From contig NZ_CP016616.1 in the NCBI RefSeq assembly GCF_002741015.1, positions 4,063,501-4,127,500 on the forward strand: 64,000 nt of DNA, written 5' to 3'. Numbering within the stretch: position 1 is the stretch's first letter; the number at the start of each line of letters is the position of its first letter. This stretch comes from Microvirga ossetica. GTDB lineage: Bacteria; Pseudomonadota; Alphaproteobacteria; Rhizobiales; Beijerinckiaceae. A program made the position numbers and the translations under genes. The notes beneath the pieces are model-generated. The model was not told where the DNA came from. It searched no databases and worked only from the letters and a program-made list of their open reading frames with translations. Of the stretch, positions 28,649 to 38,333 are shown piece after piece.

Positions 28649-29157
28649 CCCTTCCCCTCATCCTCGTCGTCGCGGTGGCCGAGAACGGCGTCATCGGCCG
28701 GGACAATCAGTTGCTTTGGCGGCTGAAGACCGATCTCGGGCGTTTCCGCAGGCTCACCATGGGCAAGCCTATGATCATGGGGCGCAAGACCTTCCAATCC
28801 ATCGGCAAGCCCCTGCCAGGGCGTGAGACTATTGTTCTGACCCGCGATGCCGGGTTTGCAGCTGAGGGCGTGCATGTGGTCCATACCTGGGAGGAAGCGG
28901 TCGCCAAGGGGGCCGAGCTGGCGACCAAAATGGAAGCCGATTCCGTCGCCGTTGCGGGAGGGGCAGAGATCTATGCCCTGGCCCTGCCGCAGGTGCAGAG
29001 CATATTCCTGACGAAGGTTCAGGCCGAACCCGAGGGCGATGCCGTCTTTCCGGACTTCGATCGGTCACAGTTCCGCGAGACGAGGCGGGAAGATCATCCG
29101 AAGGGGGGCGACGACGAGCATTCGTTTACCTTTATTGATCTCGAAAGGCGTCGCTGA
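28645..29157 (+). CDS. folA: Dihydrofolate reductase
   Basis: 170-residue DHFR reducing dihydrofolate to tetrahydrofolate with NADPH. It shows VVAVAENGVIGRDNQLLWRL with the Met20-type loop and MGKPMIMGRKTFQSIGKPLP with the NADPH-binding motif. The acidic active-site residue is in LKTDLGRFRRLT. The ATG at 28645 is embedded in the Doc stop (ATGA). Functionally it pairs with thyA 1 kb upstream. Translation probably depends at least partly on reading of the toxin gene. Confidence 0.95.
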   Translation: MTLPLILVVAVAENGVIGRDNQLLWRLKTDLGRFRRLTMGKPMIMGRKTFQSIGKPLPGRETIVLTRDAGFAAEGVHVVHTWEEAVAKGAELATKMEADSVAVAGGAEIYALALPQVQSIFLTKVQAEPEGDAVFPDFDRSQFRETRREDHPKGGDDEHSFTFIDLERRR

Positions 29158-29293
29158 GCGTCTCTCCGGTTGACGAAGGCCTTCGCAATCCCCAATTCGC
29201 AGGCTTGACAGGCGGCAGAGGCAACACCCACAACCGTCTCGAGTTCGCATCGGCCGCCGGCCGATCTTTATTGCATGTGAGGAAAGGCGTCCT

Positions 29294-30439
29294 ATGCCTT
29301 GGAGTAACCAAAGCGGCGGCGGTGGTCCCTGGGGACAGCGCGGCGGATCGGGAGGCGGCAAGAGCCCATGGGGCTCCGGCGGCCCGCAAGGGAACGGCTC
29401 TCCCCCCGACCTCGAAGACATTCTGCGCCGCAGCCAGGATCGCCTGAAAGACTTCATCCCCGGCGGCTCCATGGGCGGCAGGGGCCTGATCATCCTCGTC
29501 CTGGGCGTGATCGCCGTCTGGCTTCTGACCGGCTTCTATACGGTCCGGCCCAACGAGGTCGGCATCAACATGATCTTCGGCAAGTACACCGGAACCACCG
29601 CCGAAGGCCTGCGCTACAACCTGCCATATCCGATCGGACGGGTGCTGAAGCCCAACGTCACCGCTCAGCAGCGGGTCGAGGTCGGCTATCGCTCCACGCC
29701 GACAGGGCAGGGGCGTGCCCGCGACGTGATCGAGGAAAGCCTGATGCTGACCGCCGACGAGAACATCGTCGATATCGATTTCGATGCGGTCTGGCAGATC
29801 AATCCCGCCCGTCCGCAGGATTACGTGTTCAATCTGCAGAACCCCGACGGAACCATCAAGTCCGTGGCCGAGAGCGCCATGCGCGAGGTTATCGGCCGTC
29901 GCAACATCCAGGCCATCCTGACCACCGAGCAGGCGAGCGTCGCCCAGGAGGTGCGCCAGATCATGCAGGAGGCTCTCGATGCCTATGGCGCCGGCGTCCT
30001 GATCAACGTGGTCCAGCTCCAGGCCGTCCAGCCTCCCTCCGAGGTTCGGCAGGCCTTCTTCGACGTGAACGCCGCCCAGCAGGATGCGGTCCGCGTCCAG
30101 AACGAGGCCGGAGCCTTCGCCAGCCGCGTGGTGCCCGAAGCCCGAGGCGAGGCTGCACGCACGGTGCAGCAGGCCGAGGCTTACCGGGAGCAGTCGGTGG
30201 CCGATGCGACCGGTCAGGCGGCCCGTTTCAGTCAAGTCTATGAGGAGTACCGCAAGGCGCCGGACGTCAGCCGCGAGCGTATCTTCCTCGAGACCATGGA
30301 GCGCGTCTACGGCGGCGTCGACAAGATCATCGTCGACCAGAACGGACAGGGCGTCGTGCCCTTCCTGCCTCTCAACCAGCCAAGCCTGCGCCCGCAGCCG
30401 CAGGGCAATGCCGCCAACCCGCAGGGAGCCACGCGATGA
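29294..30439 (+). CDS. hflK: FtsH protease regulator HflK
   Basis: 381-residue SPFH/band-7 membrane protein that with HflC forms a cage around the FtsH protease. A Gly-rich cytoplasmic N-terminus (SGGGGPWGQRGGSGGG) is followed by one transmembrane helix (RGLIILVLGVIAVWLLTGFY, about residues 57-77) and the band-7 domain, then a Gln/Pro-rich tail. A GAGGAAAGG Shine-Dalgarno precedes the ATG. hflC starts inside its stop codon. Confidence 0.95.
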   Translation: MPWSNQSGGGGPWGQRGGSGGGKSPWGSGGPQGNGSPPDLEDILRRSQDRLKDFIPGGSMGGRGLIILVLGVIAVWLLTGFYTVRPNEVGINMIFGKYTGTTAEGLRYNLPYPIGRVLKPNVTAQQRVEVGYRSTPTGQGRARDVIEESLMLTADENIVDIDFDAVWQINPARPQDYVFNLQNPDGTIKSVAESAMREVIGRRNIQAILTTEQASVAQEVRQIMQEALDAYGAGVLINVVQLQAVQPPSEVRQAFFDVNAAQQDAVRVQNEAGAFASRVVPEARGEAARTVQQAEAYREQSVADATGQAARFSQVYEEYRKAPDVSRERIFLETMERVYGGVDKIIVDQNGQGVVPFLPLNQPSLRPQPQGNAANPQGATR

Positions 30440-31368
30440 ACGGTACGACTCTTCGCACGGGCGGCCTGATCTTTCTGGTGCTGGCGGCCATCGTTCTCTA
30501 CAGCTCGGTCTTCATCGTGCAGCAAACCCAGTATGCGCTGGTGCTGCGCTTCGGCGCGGTGCAATCCGCCATCTCGGAGCCGGGCCTCAAGTTCAAGCTG
30601 CCCCTCGTCGACGCCGTGACCTATTTCGAGAAGCGCGTGCTCGATCTCGACCTGCCGGTTCAGACGATCCTGTCGGCGGACCGGCAGAACCTGGAGGTCG
30701 ATGCCTTCACCCGCTATCGCATCATCGATCCGCTGCGGTTCTATCAGGCCGTCGGCAACATCGCTCTCGCCAACCAGCGCCTGCAGAGCTTTACCAACTC
30801 GGCCATGCGCAACACCCTGGCGAGCGCCTCCCGGGATGCCATCGTCCGCACCGAGCGCGCGGATCTGATGAACCGCATTCAGACCGATGTGAACCGGCAG
30901 GCCGCAAGCCTGGGCATCGAGATGATCGACGTGCGGCTCACCCGAGTCGATCTGCCTGCGGCCAACAGCCAGGCCGTCTACCAACGCATGCGCACCGAGC
31001 GTGAGCGCGAGGCGGCGGATCTTCGCGCCAACGGCCAGCAGCAGGCGCAGACCATCCGTGCCAAGGCCGAGCGCGAGGCCACGATCATTCGGGCCGAGGC
31101 CAATCAGCGGGCCGAGGAACTGCGCGGCCAAGGTGATGCCGACCGGAACCGCATTCTCGCCGAGGCTTTCGGGCGGGATCCGGAGTTCTTCTCCTTCTTC
31201 CGCTCCATGCAGGCTTACGAAACCGGCCTCAAGGGAGGGGATACCCGCCTCGTGTTGAGCCCGGATTCCGACTTCTTCCGCTACTTCAACGATCCTACGG
31301 GTCGACGGAGCCGCGGAGGTTCCCCGCAGCCCGCTCCTGCGCCGGCTCAGCCGGCTCCAGCTCAATAA
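30436..31368 (+). CDS. hflC: FtsH protease regulator HflC
   Basis: 310-residue partner of HflK. It has an N-terminal transmembrane anchor (LIFLVLAAIVLYSSVFIV), band-7 domain (FIVQQTQYALVLRFGAV) and a long helical region with EREREAADLRANGQQQAQ, ending in a Pro/Ala-rich tail. Four-base ATGA overlap with hflK. Confidence 0.95.
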   Translation: MNGTTLRTGGLIFLVLAAIVLYSSVFIVQQTQYALVLRFGAVQSAISEPGLKFKLPLVDAVTYFEKRVLDLDLPVQTILSADRQNLEVDAFTRYRIIDPLRFYQAVGNIALANQRLQSFTNSAMRNTLASASRDAIVRTERADLMNRIQTDVNRQAASLGIEMIDVRLTRVDLPAANSQAVYQRMRTEREREAADLRANGQQQAQTIRAKAEREATIIRAEANQRAEELRGQGDADRNRILAEAFGRDPEFFSFFRSMQAYETGLKGGDTRLVLSPDSDFFRYFNDPTGRRSRGGSPQPAPAPAQPAPAQ

Positions 31369-31374
31369 GCCCTG

Positions 31375-31566
31375 ATGTTGGACTTGATTGCAGCCCTCGG
31401 CCTCGCTCTTGCGGTCGAGGGCATTTTGTTTGCGGCCTTCCCCGACGGGATGCGCAGGGCGATGTATGAGGCGGCCCATAGCCCGAGCGATCAGATGCGG
31501 ATCGTCGGGATCATCTCCGCGCTCATCGGCATCGGGGTCATCTGGCTGGTGCGCCAGTTCGGCTGA
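31375..31566 (+). CDS. DUF2065 family small membrane protein
   Basis: 63-residue protein with two hydrophobic helices (LDLIAALGLALAVEGILFAA and IVGIISALIGIGVIWLVRQF), typical of DUF2065, which commonly follows hflC in proteobacteria. It begins 6 bases after hflC. Function unknown; a role with the HflKC complex is plausible from synteny. Its TGA stop runs straight into a family B repeat. Confidence 0.85.
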   Translation: MLDLIAALGLALAVEGILFAAFPDGMRRAMYEAAHSPSDQMRIVGIISALIGIGVIWLVRQFG

Positions 31567-31612
31567 AGCATCGATCCCAAGAGTGAAGGCCACTTTTGGG
31601 ATCCACGCGATG
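31564..31612. repeat. Family B palindrome
   Basis: agcatcgatcccaagagtg ... cacttttgggatccacgcgatg, an imperfect copy that starts at the stop codon of the DUF2065 gene and separates the hflKC operon from degP. Confidence 0.7.
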
Positions 31613-31746
31613 CCACTATCTTAGACCGCGCATCGTTCGGTTCCGCACGACGCACGGGGGAGCGGCCAAGCTTCCGCCGCAATGCCCGCTTGAATGGCGG
31701 GGCCGGACACCAATTTATATGCCTATTCTCCGAGAGAGGGTTTTCG

Positions 31747-33279
31747 ATGAACAGAGCCACGAATGCGCTGGCGCCTTCCAAGACGGGGCTGCCCCAGCGT
31801 CCCATGCGCCGGCTGGCCGCGTCCTGCTTCGCCGTCTTCACGGTTGTCGCGACGGCCGCTATGCCCCTGCCGGCCTACGCCCGCTCGACACCCGAATCCT
31901 TCGCCGATCTGGCGGCCGAGGTGACGCCCGCCGTGGTCAACATCTCGGCTTCGACGACGGTCGAGGCCCGTAACCGGACCCTGCCGCAGCTTCCGCCCGG
32001 CACACCCTTCGAGGATCTCTTCGAGGAGTTCTTCAACCGTCGCGGCCAAGGCGGCCAAGGCGGCCAAGGCGGCAACGGGGAGAACAGCCCTTCGCGTCCG
32101 CGCAGCTCGAATTCGCTCGGCTCGGGATTCGTCATCGATTCCTCGGGGATCGTGGTCACTAACAATCATGTGATCGGCGATGCCAATGACATCAGCGTGA
32201 TCTTCCCGGACGGCTCGCGCCTGAAGGCCGAGATCGTCGGCAAGGATTCCAAGGTCGATCTGGCAGTACTGAAGGTGAAGTCCGACAAGCCGCTCAAAGC
32301 GGTGAAATTCGGCGATTCGGATTCGATCCGCGCCGGAGACTGGGTGATGGCGATCGGCAACCCGTTCGGTCTCGGCGGTTCCGTGACGGCGGGCATCGTG
32401 TCGGCCCGCGGCCGCAACATCGATTCAGGCCCCTACGACAACTACATTCAGACCGACGCCTCCATCAACAAGGGCAATTCCGGCGGTCCGCTCTTCAACA
32501 TGAATGGCGAGGTCATCGGCATCAACACGGCCATTCTCTCGCCGACCGGCGGCTCGGTCGGCATCGGCTTCGCGGTTCCGGCCTCCACCGCCGTTCCGAT
32601 CATCGACCAGCTGCGCCAGTTCGGCGAGACCCGCCGCGGCTGGCTCGGCGTGCGTATCCAGAACGTGGACGATGCCACCGCCGAGGCCTTGAATCTCGGC
32701 ACGGCGCGCGGTGCCCTGATCGCCGGCATCGACGACAAGGGCCCCGCCAAGCCTGCCGGCCTCGAGGTCGGTGACGTGATCGTCCGCTTCGACGGCAAGG
32801 AGGTCAAGGATTCCCGCGATCTCCCGCGCATCGTGGCCTCGACCTCGGTCGGGAAGGCCGTCGATGTGGCGATCGTCCGCAAGGGCCAGGAGATGACCAA
32901 GCAGGTCACCCTTGGCCGCCTCGAGGACACGGAGAAGCAGGCGAGCCTGCAGCAGCCCTCGACCGAACCCCCCACGGCGACCCGTCAGGCGCTCGGCCTC
33001 AACATGTCCGGCATGACGGACGAGCTGCGCCGCCGCTTCAGCCTGAAGGACGATTTGAAGGGCGTGGTCATCACCCGTGTCGATCCGAATTCCTCGGCGT
33101 CCGACAAGCGGATCCAGGCCGGTGAGGTGATCGTCGAGGTCAATCAGGAGCCGGTCACGAATCCGGCGGACGTGACCAAGAAGATCGACGACCTGAAGTC
33201 CCAGGGCCGCAAGTCGGCGCTGCTTCTCGTGGCGAATGCCCAGGGCGAGGTGCGATTCGTCGCCCTGTCGATCGAATAA
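31747..33279 (+). CDS. degP: Do-family (DegP/MucD-like) periplasmic serine endoprotease
   Basis: 510-residue HtrA-family protease/chaperone. A long N-terminal signal sequence (core LAASCFAVFTVVATAAMPLP, cleavage near AYARS) targets the periplasm. The trypsin-like triad is His141 (TNNHVIGD), Asp171 (KVDLAVLK) and Ser245 (GNSGGPLF), followed by two PDZ domains. A Gly/Gln-rich repeat (RGQGGQGGQGGN) lies in the LA-loop region before the first beta-barrel. The ATG at 31747 follows GAGAGAGG. Often adjacent to hflKC in alphaproteobacteria. Confidence 0.95.
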   Translation: MNRATNALAPSKTGLPQRPMRRLAASCFAVFTVVATAAMPLPAYARSTPESFADLAAEVTPAVVNISASTTVEARNRTLPQLPPGTPFEDLFEEFFNRRGQGGQGGQGGNGENSPSRPRSSNSLGSGFVIDSSGIVVTNNHVIGDANDISVIFPDGSRLKAEIVGKDSKVDLAVLKVKSDKPLKAVKFGDSDSIRAGDWVMAIGNPFGLGGSVTAGIVSARGRNIDSGPYDNYIQTDASINKGNSGGPLFNMNGEVIGINTAILSPTGGSVGIGFAVPASTAVPIIDQLRQFGETRRGWLGVRIQNVDDATAEALNLGTARGALIAGIDDKGPAKPAGLEVGDVIVRFDGKEVKDSRDLPRIVASTSVGKAVDVAIVRKGQEMTKQVTLGRLEDTEKQASLQQPSTEPPTATRQALGLNMSGMTDELRRRFSLKDDLKGVVITRVDPNSSASDKRIQAGEVIVEVNQEPVTNPADVTKKIDDLKSQGRKSALLLVANAQGEVRFVALSIE

Positions 33280-33303
33280 GCGGATCTTCGCAAGAAGGTT
33301 GAA

Positions 33304-33327
33304 GGGCGGTCTCCGGGCCGCCCTTTT
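33304..33327 (+). terminator. Rho-independent terminator after degP
   Basis: GGGCGG (33304-33309) pairs with CCGCCC (33318-33323), followed by TTTT. Confidence 0.8.
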
Positions 33328-33338
33328 CGTTTGCCGGG

Positions 33339-33360
33339 ATTGTTCTTTATTAAGAACAAT
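33339..33360. promoter_or_regulatory. Perfect palindrome upstream of acetyl-CoA synthetase gene
   Basis: ATTGTTCTT-TATT-AAGAACAAT, nine-base perfect arms in an AT-rich pocket, immediately followed by TTGACA at 33364-33369 that may be a -35 element. The position suggests a dimeric regulator's operator for the gene at 33455. The regulator is unknown. Confidence 0.55.
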
Positions 33361-33454
33361 ATGGTTGACATAAAGGCCATCGCTGGGCGATTGAGAAGGC
33401 ACTTTCATCGAACGGCAGGCCATAGAGCGTTCTGCCCGGGAAGATCAGAGCACC

Positions 33455-35398
33455 ATGACCCAGCACGTCTTTCCCGTTCCCGCGGCTTTCAAGTCGACAG
33501 CGCATGTGGATCTCCAGGCCTACCGGGACCTCTACGACCGCTCCCTGGAGGATCCTGAAGGGTTCTGGCGTGAGCAGGCCAAGATCCTGGATTGGGTGAA
33601 GCCGTTCACGAGGGTGAAGCACACGCATTACTCGCCCGAGGACGTGACCATCGAATGGTTCGCCGACGGAACGCTGAATGCGTCCTTCAACTGCCTCGAC
33701 CGCCATGCCCGGGACCGCGGCGACGAAGTCGCAATTCTCTGGGAGGGCGATTCGGTAGGCGAGGCACGGCGTATCACATGGCGCGCTCTCCAGAGGGAGG
33801 TCGCCCGCCTCGCCAATGTGCTGAAATCGCTCGGGGTCAGGAAAGGCGATTTCGTCAGCGTCTACCTGCCGGTCGTGCCGGAAGCCATCGCCGCCATGCT
33901 GGCCTGTGCCCGGATCGGTGCGGTCCACTCGGTCGTGTTCAGCGGCTTCTCGGCGGAGGCGCTGGCCGGGCGGATCGAGGATTGCCGCTCACGGGTCCTG
34001 ATCACCGCCGATGAAGGCCTGCGGGCGGGCAGGCATGTGCCCCTCAAGCAGAACGCGGATGCGGTCCTGCAGAGCCTGCCCTTCGTCGAGCACGTGCTCG
34101 TCCTGCGCCGCACGGGCCGGGACGTTCCCATGACGGCGGGCCGCGACCGCTGGTATGACGAGGCCCTCGCCGAAGTCTCGGACGAGTGCGCTCCCGTCGA
34201 GGTCAGCGCCGAGGATCCGCTCTTCGTGCTCTACACGTCCGGCTCGACCGGCAAGCCGAAGGGCATGCTGCACACGACGGGCGGCTATCTCGTCCATGCC
34301 GCCGCAAGCTTCCGGGCGATGTTCGACTACCATCCCGGCGACATCCATTTCTGCACCGCGGATGTGGGCTGGGTGACGGCGCACACCTACCTGATCTACG
34401 GCCCGCTCGCGAACGGCGCCACCATCGTGCTGTTCGAGGGCGTTCCCACCTGGCCGGACGTCTCCCGCTGGTGGCAGATCATCGAGACCTACAAGGTCAG
34501 CATCTTCTACACCGCGCCGACCGCGATCCGCTCGCTCACGCGCGACGGAGAAGGGCCGGTGCGCAAGCACGACCTGTCGTCGCTGAAGGTCTTGGGCTCC
34601 GTGGGCGAGCCGATCAATCCGGAGGCCTGGCTCTGGTATCACGAGGTCGTCGGAGGCGGGCGCTGCCCGATCGTCGATACCTATTGGCAGACGGAGACCG
34701 GCGCGGTTCTGCTTTGCCCGCTTCCCGGCGCCATGGATTTGAAGCCCGGCTCTGCGACGAAACCGTTCTTCGGCGTTCGCCCCGCTCTGCTCACCGGCGA
34801 TGGAATCGTCGTCGAAGGCGAGGGATCGGGCAATCTCTGCTTCGCCGATTCCTGGCCCGGACAGGCACGCACGATTCTCGGCGACCGCGAGCGCTTCCTG
34901 AAAACCTATTTCAGCGCGTTCCCCGGCTACTACTTCACCGGCGACGGCGCACGGCGCGATGCTGACGGCGATTACTGGATCACGGGCCGCCTCGACGACG
35001 TGATCAACGTCTCCGGTCACCGGCTCGGGACCGTCGAGGTCGAATCCGCAATCGCTTCGCATCCATCGGTGGCGGAGGCCGCGGTCGTCGGCATGCCGCA
35101 CGAGATCAAGGGTCAGGGCATCTTCGCCTTCGTCACGCTCAAAGAGGGCATCGCCGAGAGCGACGAGCTGCGGCGCGATCTCGTTCAGGTGGTGCGCACC
35201 CGCATCGGCCCCATCGCCACGCCGGACCGGATCGAATGGGCGCCGCAGCTGCCGAAGAACCGCTCGGGCAAAATCCTGCGCCGGATCCTCACACGCATCG
35301 CGGCCGGCGATTTCGAGAATCACGGCGACACGTCCACAGTTGCCGATCCTGCGGTGGTTGCCGAGATCGTGAAGCGGGTCCAATTGCACAAAACCTGA
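33455..35398 (+). CDS. acsA: Acetyl-CoA synthetase family AMP-forming ligase
   Basis: 647-residue acyl-adenylate ligase of the acetate-CoA/propionate-CoA ligase type. It has the P-loop [13 protein letters not shown], the TYWQTETG motif, [16 protein letters not shown] hinge and the C-terminal [11 protein letters not shown], in which Lys606 is the residue normally regulated by acetylation. It activates acetate (possibly propionate) for the TCA cycle. A palindrome and TTGACA upstream suggest specific regulation. Confidence 0.92.
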   Translation: MTQHVFPVPAAFKSTAHVDLQAYRDLYDRSLEDPEGFWREQAKILDWVKPFTRVKHTHYSPEDVTIEWFADGTLNASFNCLDRHARDRGDEVAILWEGDSVGEARRITWRALQREVARLANVLKSLGVRKGDFVSVYLPVVPEAIAAMLACARIGAVHSVVFSGFSAEALAGRIEDCRSRVLITADEGLRAGRHVPLKQNADAVLQSLPFVEHVLVLRRTGRDVPMTAGRDRWYDEALAEVSDECAPVEVSAEDPLFVLYTSGSTGKPKGMLHTTGGYLVHAAASFRAMFDYHPGDIHFCTADVGWVTAHTYLIYGPLANGATIVLFEGVPTWPDVSRWWQIIETYKVSIFYTAPTAIRSLTRDGEGPVRKHDLSSLKVLGSVGEPINPEAWLWYHEVVGGGRCPIVDTYWQTETGAVLLCPLPGAMDLKPGSATKPFFGVRPALLTGDGIVVEGEGSGNLCFADSWPGQARTILGDRERFLKTYFSAFPGYYFTGDGARRDADGDYWITGRLDDVINVSGHRLGTVEVESAIASHPSVAEAAVVGMPHEIKGQGIFAFVTLKEGIAESDELRRDLVQVVRTRIGPIATPDRIEWAPQLPKNRSGKILRRILTRIAAGDFENHGDTSTVADPAVVAEIVKRVQLHKT

Positions 35399-35451
35399 TC
35401 ACTGCCCGTCCTTGTCATAAAGAACCCACCTTGTCAGGATAGATCTGTCGC

Positions 35452-35483
35452 GGATCGCCGGAGCGGATTCTCTCCCGGCGATC
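35452..35483. other. Hairpin in the acsA-hydrolase intergenic space
   Basis: GGATCGCCGG and CCGGCGATCC arms form a strong stem 54 bases after acsA without a T run. The rest of 35399-35619 shows no gene. Confidence 0.4.
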
Positions 35484-35619
35484 CGATCGCGTCTTCTCGT
35501 TCAGTTTCAGTATCCCGCATCCGGTTTATTCAAACACATGGGGCCACGGCCGCTGACGATCTCCGTTGGTGCGGGCCGAATGCGCATCCAGTCCAACGGG
35601 GCATCAGGAGCAGACAGCC

Positions 35620-36441
35620 ATGAGCACCATCAAGACCAAGGACGGCACCGAGATCTTCTACAAGGATTGGGGCTCAGGTCAGCCCATCGTCTTCTCTCAC
35701 GGCTGGCCGCTCAGTGCGGATGCCTGGGATGCGCAGATGATGTTCTTCGGCGAGCGCGGCTTTCGCGTCGTCGCCCATGATCGCCGCGGCCACGGGCGCT
35801 CGTCGCAGACCTGGACCGGCAACGACATGGACACCTACGCCGACGATCTCGCCGCAGTGATCGAGCATCTCGATCTCAACGACATCGTTCTCGTCGGGCA
35901 CTCCACAGGCGGCGGCGAGGTTGCGCACTACATCGGCCGGCACGGGACGAAGCGGGTGGCGAAGGCGGTCCTGGTCGGCGCGGTGCCGCCGCTGATGCTC
36001 AAGACCGAGGCCAATCCGAACGGCCTGCCGATCGAGGTCTTCGACGACATCCGCAAGAACACCTACGAGAACCGCTCGCAGTTCTTCTACGATCTCAGCA
36101 TGCCCTTCTACGGCTACAATCGCGAGGGCGCGAAGGTGTCGGAGGGCATCCGCATGAACTTCTGGCTCCAGGGCATGCAGGCCGGCATCAAGCCGGCCTA
36201 TGACTGCATCGAGCAGTTCTCCGAGGTCGACTACACCGAGGACCTGAAGAAGTTCGACATCCCGACGCTGTTTCTGCACGGCGACGACGACCAGATCGTG
36301 CCGATCATCGCATCGGCGATGATCTCATCGAAGATCGTGCCCAATGCGACGCTGAAGGTCTATCCCGGCGGCGCGCACGGCTTGGCGCAGCTCCAGCCCG
36401 ATCAGTTCAACAACGACCTTCTGGCTTTCATCAAGGGCTGA
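35620..36441 (+). CDS. Alpha/beta hydrolase (non-haem haloperoxidase/arylesterase type)
   Basis: 273-residue alpha/beta hydrolase closely matching the cofactor-free chloroperoxidase/perhydrolase pattern. Oxyanion region is [13 protein letters not shown], nucleophile Ser95 is in GHSTGGGEV, acid about Asp224 in HGDDDQIVP and His253 in GGAHGLA. The start at 35620 follows AGGAG. Physiological substrate is probably an ester or lactone; haloperoxidase activity is often a side reaction in this group. Confidence 0.9.
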   Translation: MSTIKTKDGTEIFYKDWGSGQPIVFSHGWPLSADAWDAQMMFFGERGFRVVAHDRRGHGRSSQTWTGNDMDTYADDLAAVIEHLDLNDIVLVGHSTGGGEVAHYIGRHGTKRVAKAVLVGAVPPLMLKTEANPNGLPIEVFDDIRKNTYENRSQFFYDLSMPFYGYNREGAKVSEGIRMNFWLQGMQAGIKPAYDCIEQFSEVDYTEDLKKFDIPTLFLHGDDDQIVPIIASAMISSKIVPNATLKVYPGGAHGLAQLQPDQFNNDLLAFIKG

Positions 36442-36457
36442 ACCGGATCGCTCCGGT

Positions 36458-36481
36458 GCCGGCGTGGCACATCACGCCGGC
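36458..36481. terminator. Hairpin between convergent genes
   Basis: GCCGGCGTG (36458-36466) and CACGCCGGC (36473-36481) make a perfect nine-base stem overlapping the last codons of serB. There is no T run, so terminator function is uncertain. Confidence 0.4.
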
Positions 36482-37386
36482 GTCGCGACGATCTCTTCCG
36501 CTGTATATCCTTGCGCATAGAGCAGCGCCGACAGATCGGCATGGTCGATCCGTGCATGAGCTGCAGCGGCGACCGCGGGCTTGGCGCGGAAGGCTACTCC
36601 GAGGCCGGCTTCGCCCAGCATGGCGAGATCGTTGGCGCCGTCGCCAACGGCCATCGTCTCGTGATGAGCGAGATTGAAGCGCTCGCGCAGCTCGATCAGG
36701 GTCGCGAGCTTTGCCTCGCGGCCGAGGATCGGCTCCTCGACCATGCCGGCGAGCGTCTCGCCTTCCAGGATCAGGCGGTTCGAGCGGTGCTCGTCGAAGC
36801 CGATCTTGGCACCGATGGGGCCGGTGAACAGGGTGAAGCCGCCCGAGACGAGGCAGGCATAGGCGCCGTGGGCGCGCATGGTCTGGACGAGCGCCCGGCC
36901 GCCCGGGGTCAGGGTGAGGCGCGTCTCGACGATCTCGTCGACCACGTTGACGGGCAGGTTTTTGAGCAGCGCCACGCGCTCGCGCAAAGCCGGCTCGAAG
37001 GCGATCTCGCCGCGCATGGCGCGTTCGGTGATCTCGGAGACCTCCTTCTTCAGCCCGACATAATCCGCCAGCTCGTCAATGCATTCCTGGCCGATCATGG
37101 TGGAATCCATATCCGCCAGGAACAGTCGCTTGCGCCGGGTCGCCAGCGGTTGCACGACGATATCGATGGGCTGGCCATCGAGAGCCGCACGCAGTCTTGC
37201 CTCGACCGCCTTGGCCTCACCGGATCCTGAGACGATCAGGTCGGCTGCGATTCCCCTTGCCAGAACCGAGCGTTCCGTCTCATGTCCGAGCGACGCGGCC
37301 GCCGATGCTACGATCTCGTCCGTGAGGACGGGCCGGGACGGGTTGGCGATCAGGGTCGCAACGAGGGAATTCCGGGAAGGCGCCAT
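36472..37386 (-). CDS. serB: Phosphoserine phosphatase SerB
   Basis: 304-residue HAD-superfamily phosphatase, last step of serine synthesis. Catalytic motif I is DMDSTMI with Asp92 and Asp94, motif II is [10 protein letters not shown] and motif [14 protein letters not shown]. The roughly 85-residue N-terminal region is the ACT-like extension seen in SerB. Its start codon lies back to back with miaA on the opposite strand. Confidence 0.95.
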   Translation of the reverse strand: MAPSRNSLVATLIANPSRPVLTDEIVASAAASLGHETERSVLARGIAADLIVSGSGEAKAVEARLRAALDGQPIDIVVQPLATRRKRLFLADMDSTMIGQECIDELADYVGLKKEVSEITERAMRGEIAFEPALRERVALLKNLPVNVVDEIVETRLTLTPGGRALVQTMRAHGAYACLVSGGFTLFTGPIGAKIGFDEHRSNRLILEGETLAGMVEEPILGREAKLATLIELRERFNLAHHETMAVGDGANDLAMLGEAGLGVAFRAKPAVAAAAHARIDHADLSALLYAQGYTAEEIVATPA

Positions 37387-37400
37387 TGGGAAACCTGGCT

Positions 37401-38333
37401 GTGAGTGGGTTTAGGATCGGCGCGGTTCTCATCGCAGGGCCGACCGCTTCAGGCAAGTCCGCATTGGGCATCAAACTGGCTCAAGGACTCGACGGCGTGG
37501 TGATCAACGCCGATTCCATGCAGGTCTATCGCGACCTTCGCATCCTCACCGCCCGCCCCACGCCGGAGGAGGAGGCCGAGGCTCCGCACCGGCTCTACGG
37601 CCACGTGGATGCCGCCGTGAATTTCTCCGTCGGCCGCTACGTCGCCGACGCGATCGAGGTCCTGCAGGACATCCAGGGCCGGAAGCTGCCGATCTTCGTC
37701 GGCGGAACGGGCCTCTATTTCAAGGCGCTGACGGAAGGGCTGTCCGACATGCCTCCCGTGCCAGACGAGTTGCGCGAGCAGGTGCGCCGGGAGAGCGAGG
37801 GCCTGGAAACGCCCGAGCTTCACCGCCTCCTGTCGGAACGCGACCCGGAGACGGCCAGGACCTTACGGCCCTCCGACCGCCTGCGGGTCCAGCGGGCGCT
37901 CGAAATCTTCGCCGCCACCGGTCAGCCGCTCGTGTCCTTCCACGGCGCCAGGCAGCCGGGGCCTTTTGCCGACGTTCCGGTGATCAAGCTCTTCCTCGCC
38001 CCGGAGCGGGACGAGCTTCGCCGGCGCATCGACGCTCGTTTCCTCGCCATGATGGACAAGGGCGCCCTCGACGAGGTGAGGGCGCTGGGCGAGCGCAAGC
38101 TCGACCCCATGCTGCCGGCCATGCGCGCCCATGGGGTGCCGGGCCTGCTCGCCCATCTGCGCGGCGAGATCCCGCTCGACGAGGCCATAGCCAGGGGACA
38201 GGGCGATACGCGCCGCTACGCCAAGCGCCAGTTCACGTGGTTCCGCCACCAATTGCCGGACTGGCAATGGGTCGAGCCGGAGAAGGGCTTCGAGGCCGCG
38301 ATGGCGCGGATCAATGCCCCGGCGCGCCGGTGA
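37401..38333 (+). CDS. miaA: tRNA dimethylallyltransferase MiaA
   Basis: 310-residue enzyme adding dimethylallyl to N6 of A37 in tRNAs reading UNN codons. P-loop [15 protein letters not shown] is at the N-terminus, then [17 protein letters not shown] and the catalytic [16 protein letters not shown] chose the GTG at 37401, giving [17 protein letters not shown] at 37386 would overlap the serB start. The 3' end overlaps the convergent RMD1 gene by 23 bases. Confidence 0.93.
   Translation: MSGFRIGAVLIAGPTASGKSALGIKLAQGLDGVVINADSMQVYRDLRILTARPTPEEEAEAPHRLYGHVDAAVNFSVGRYVADAIEVLQDIQGRKLPIFVGGTGLYFKALTEGLSDMPPVPDELREQVRRESEGLETPELHRLLSERDPETARTLRPSDRLRVQRALEIFAATGQPLVSFHGARQPGPFADVPVIKLFLAPERDELRRRIDARFLAMMDKGALDEVRALGERKLDPMLPAMRAHGVPGLLAHLRGEIPLDEAIARGQGDTRRYAKRQFTWFRHQLPDWQWVEPEKGFEAAMARINAPARR

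Noticed and set aside
32040..32080. Short direct repeats (ggcggccaa) resembling a repeat array
   Set aside because: They encode the Gly-Gln-Gly repeat inside degP; not a CRISPR or intergenic repeat.
33361..33558. 65-codon frame starting after the acsA-upstream palindrome
   Set aside because: Overlaps the acetyl-CoA synthetase start; the ATG-TTGACA sequence is better explained as promoter.
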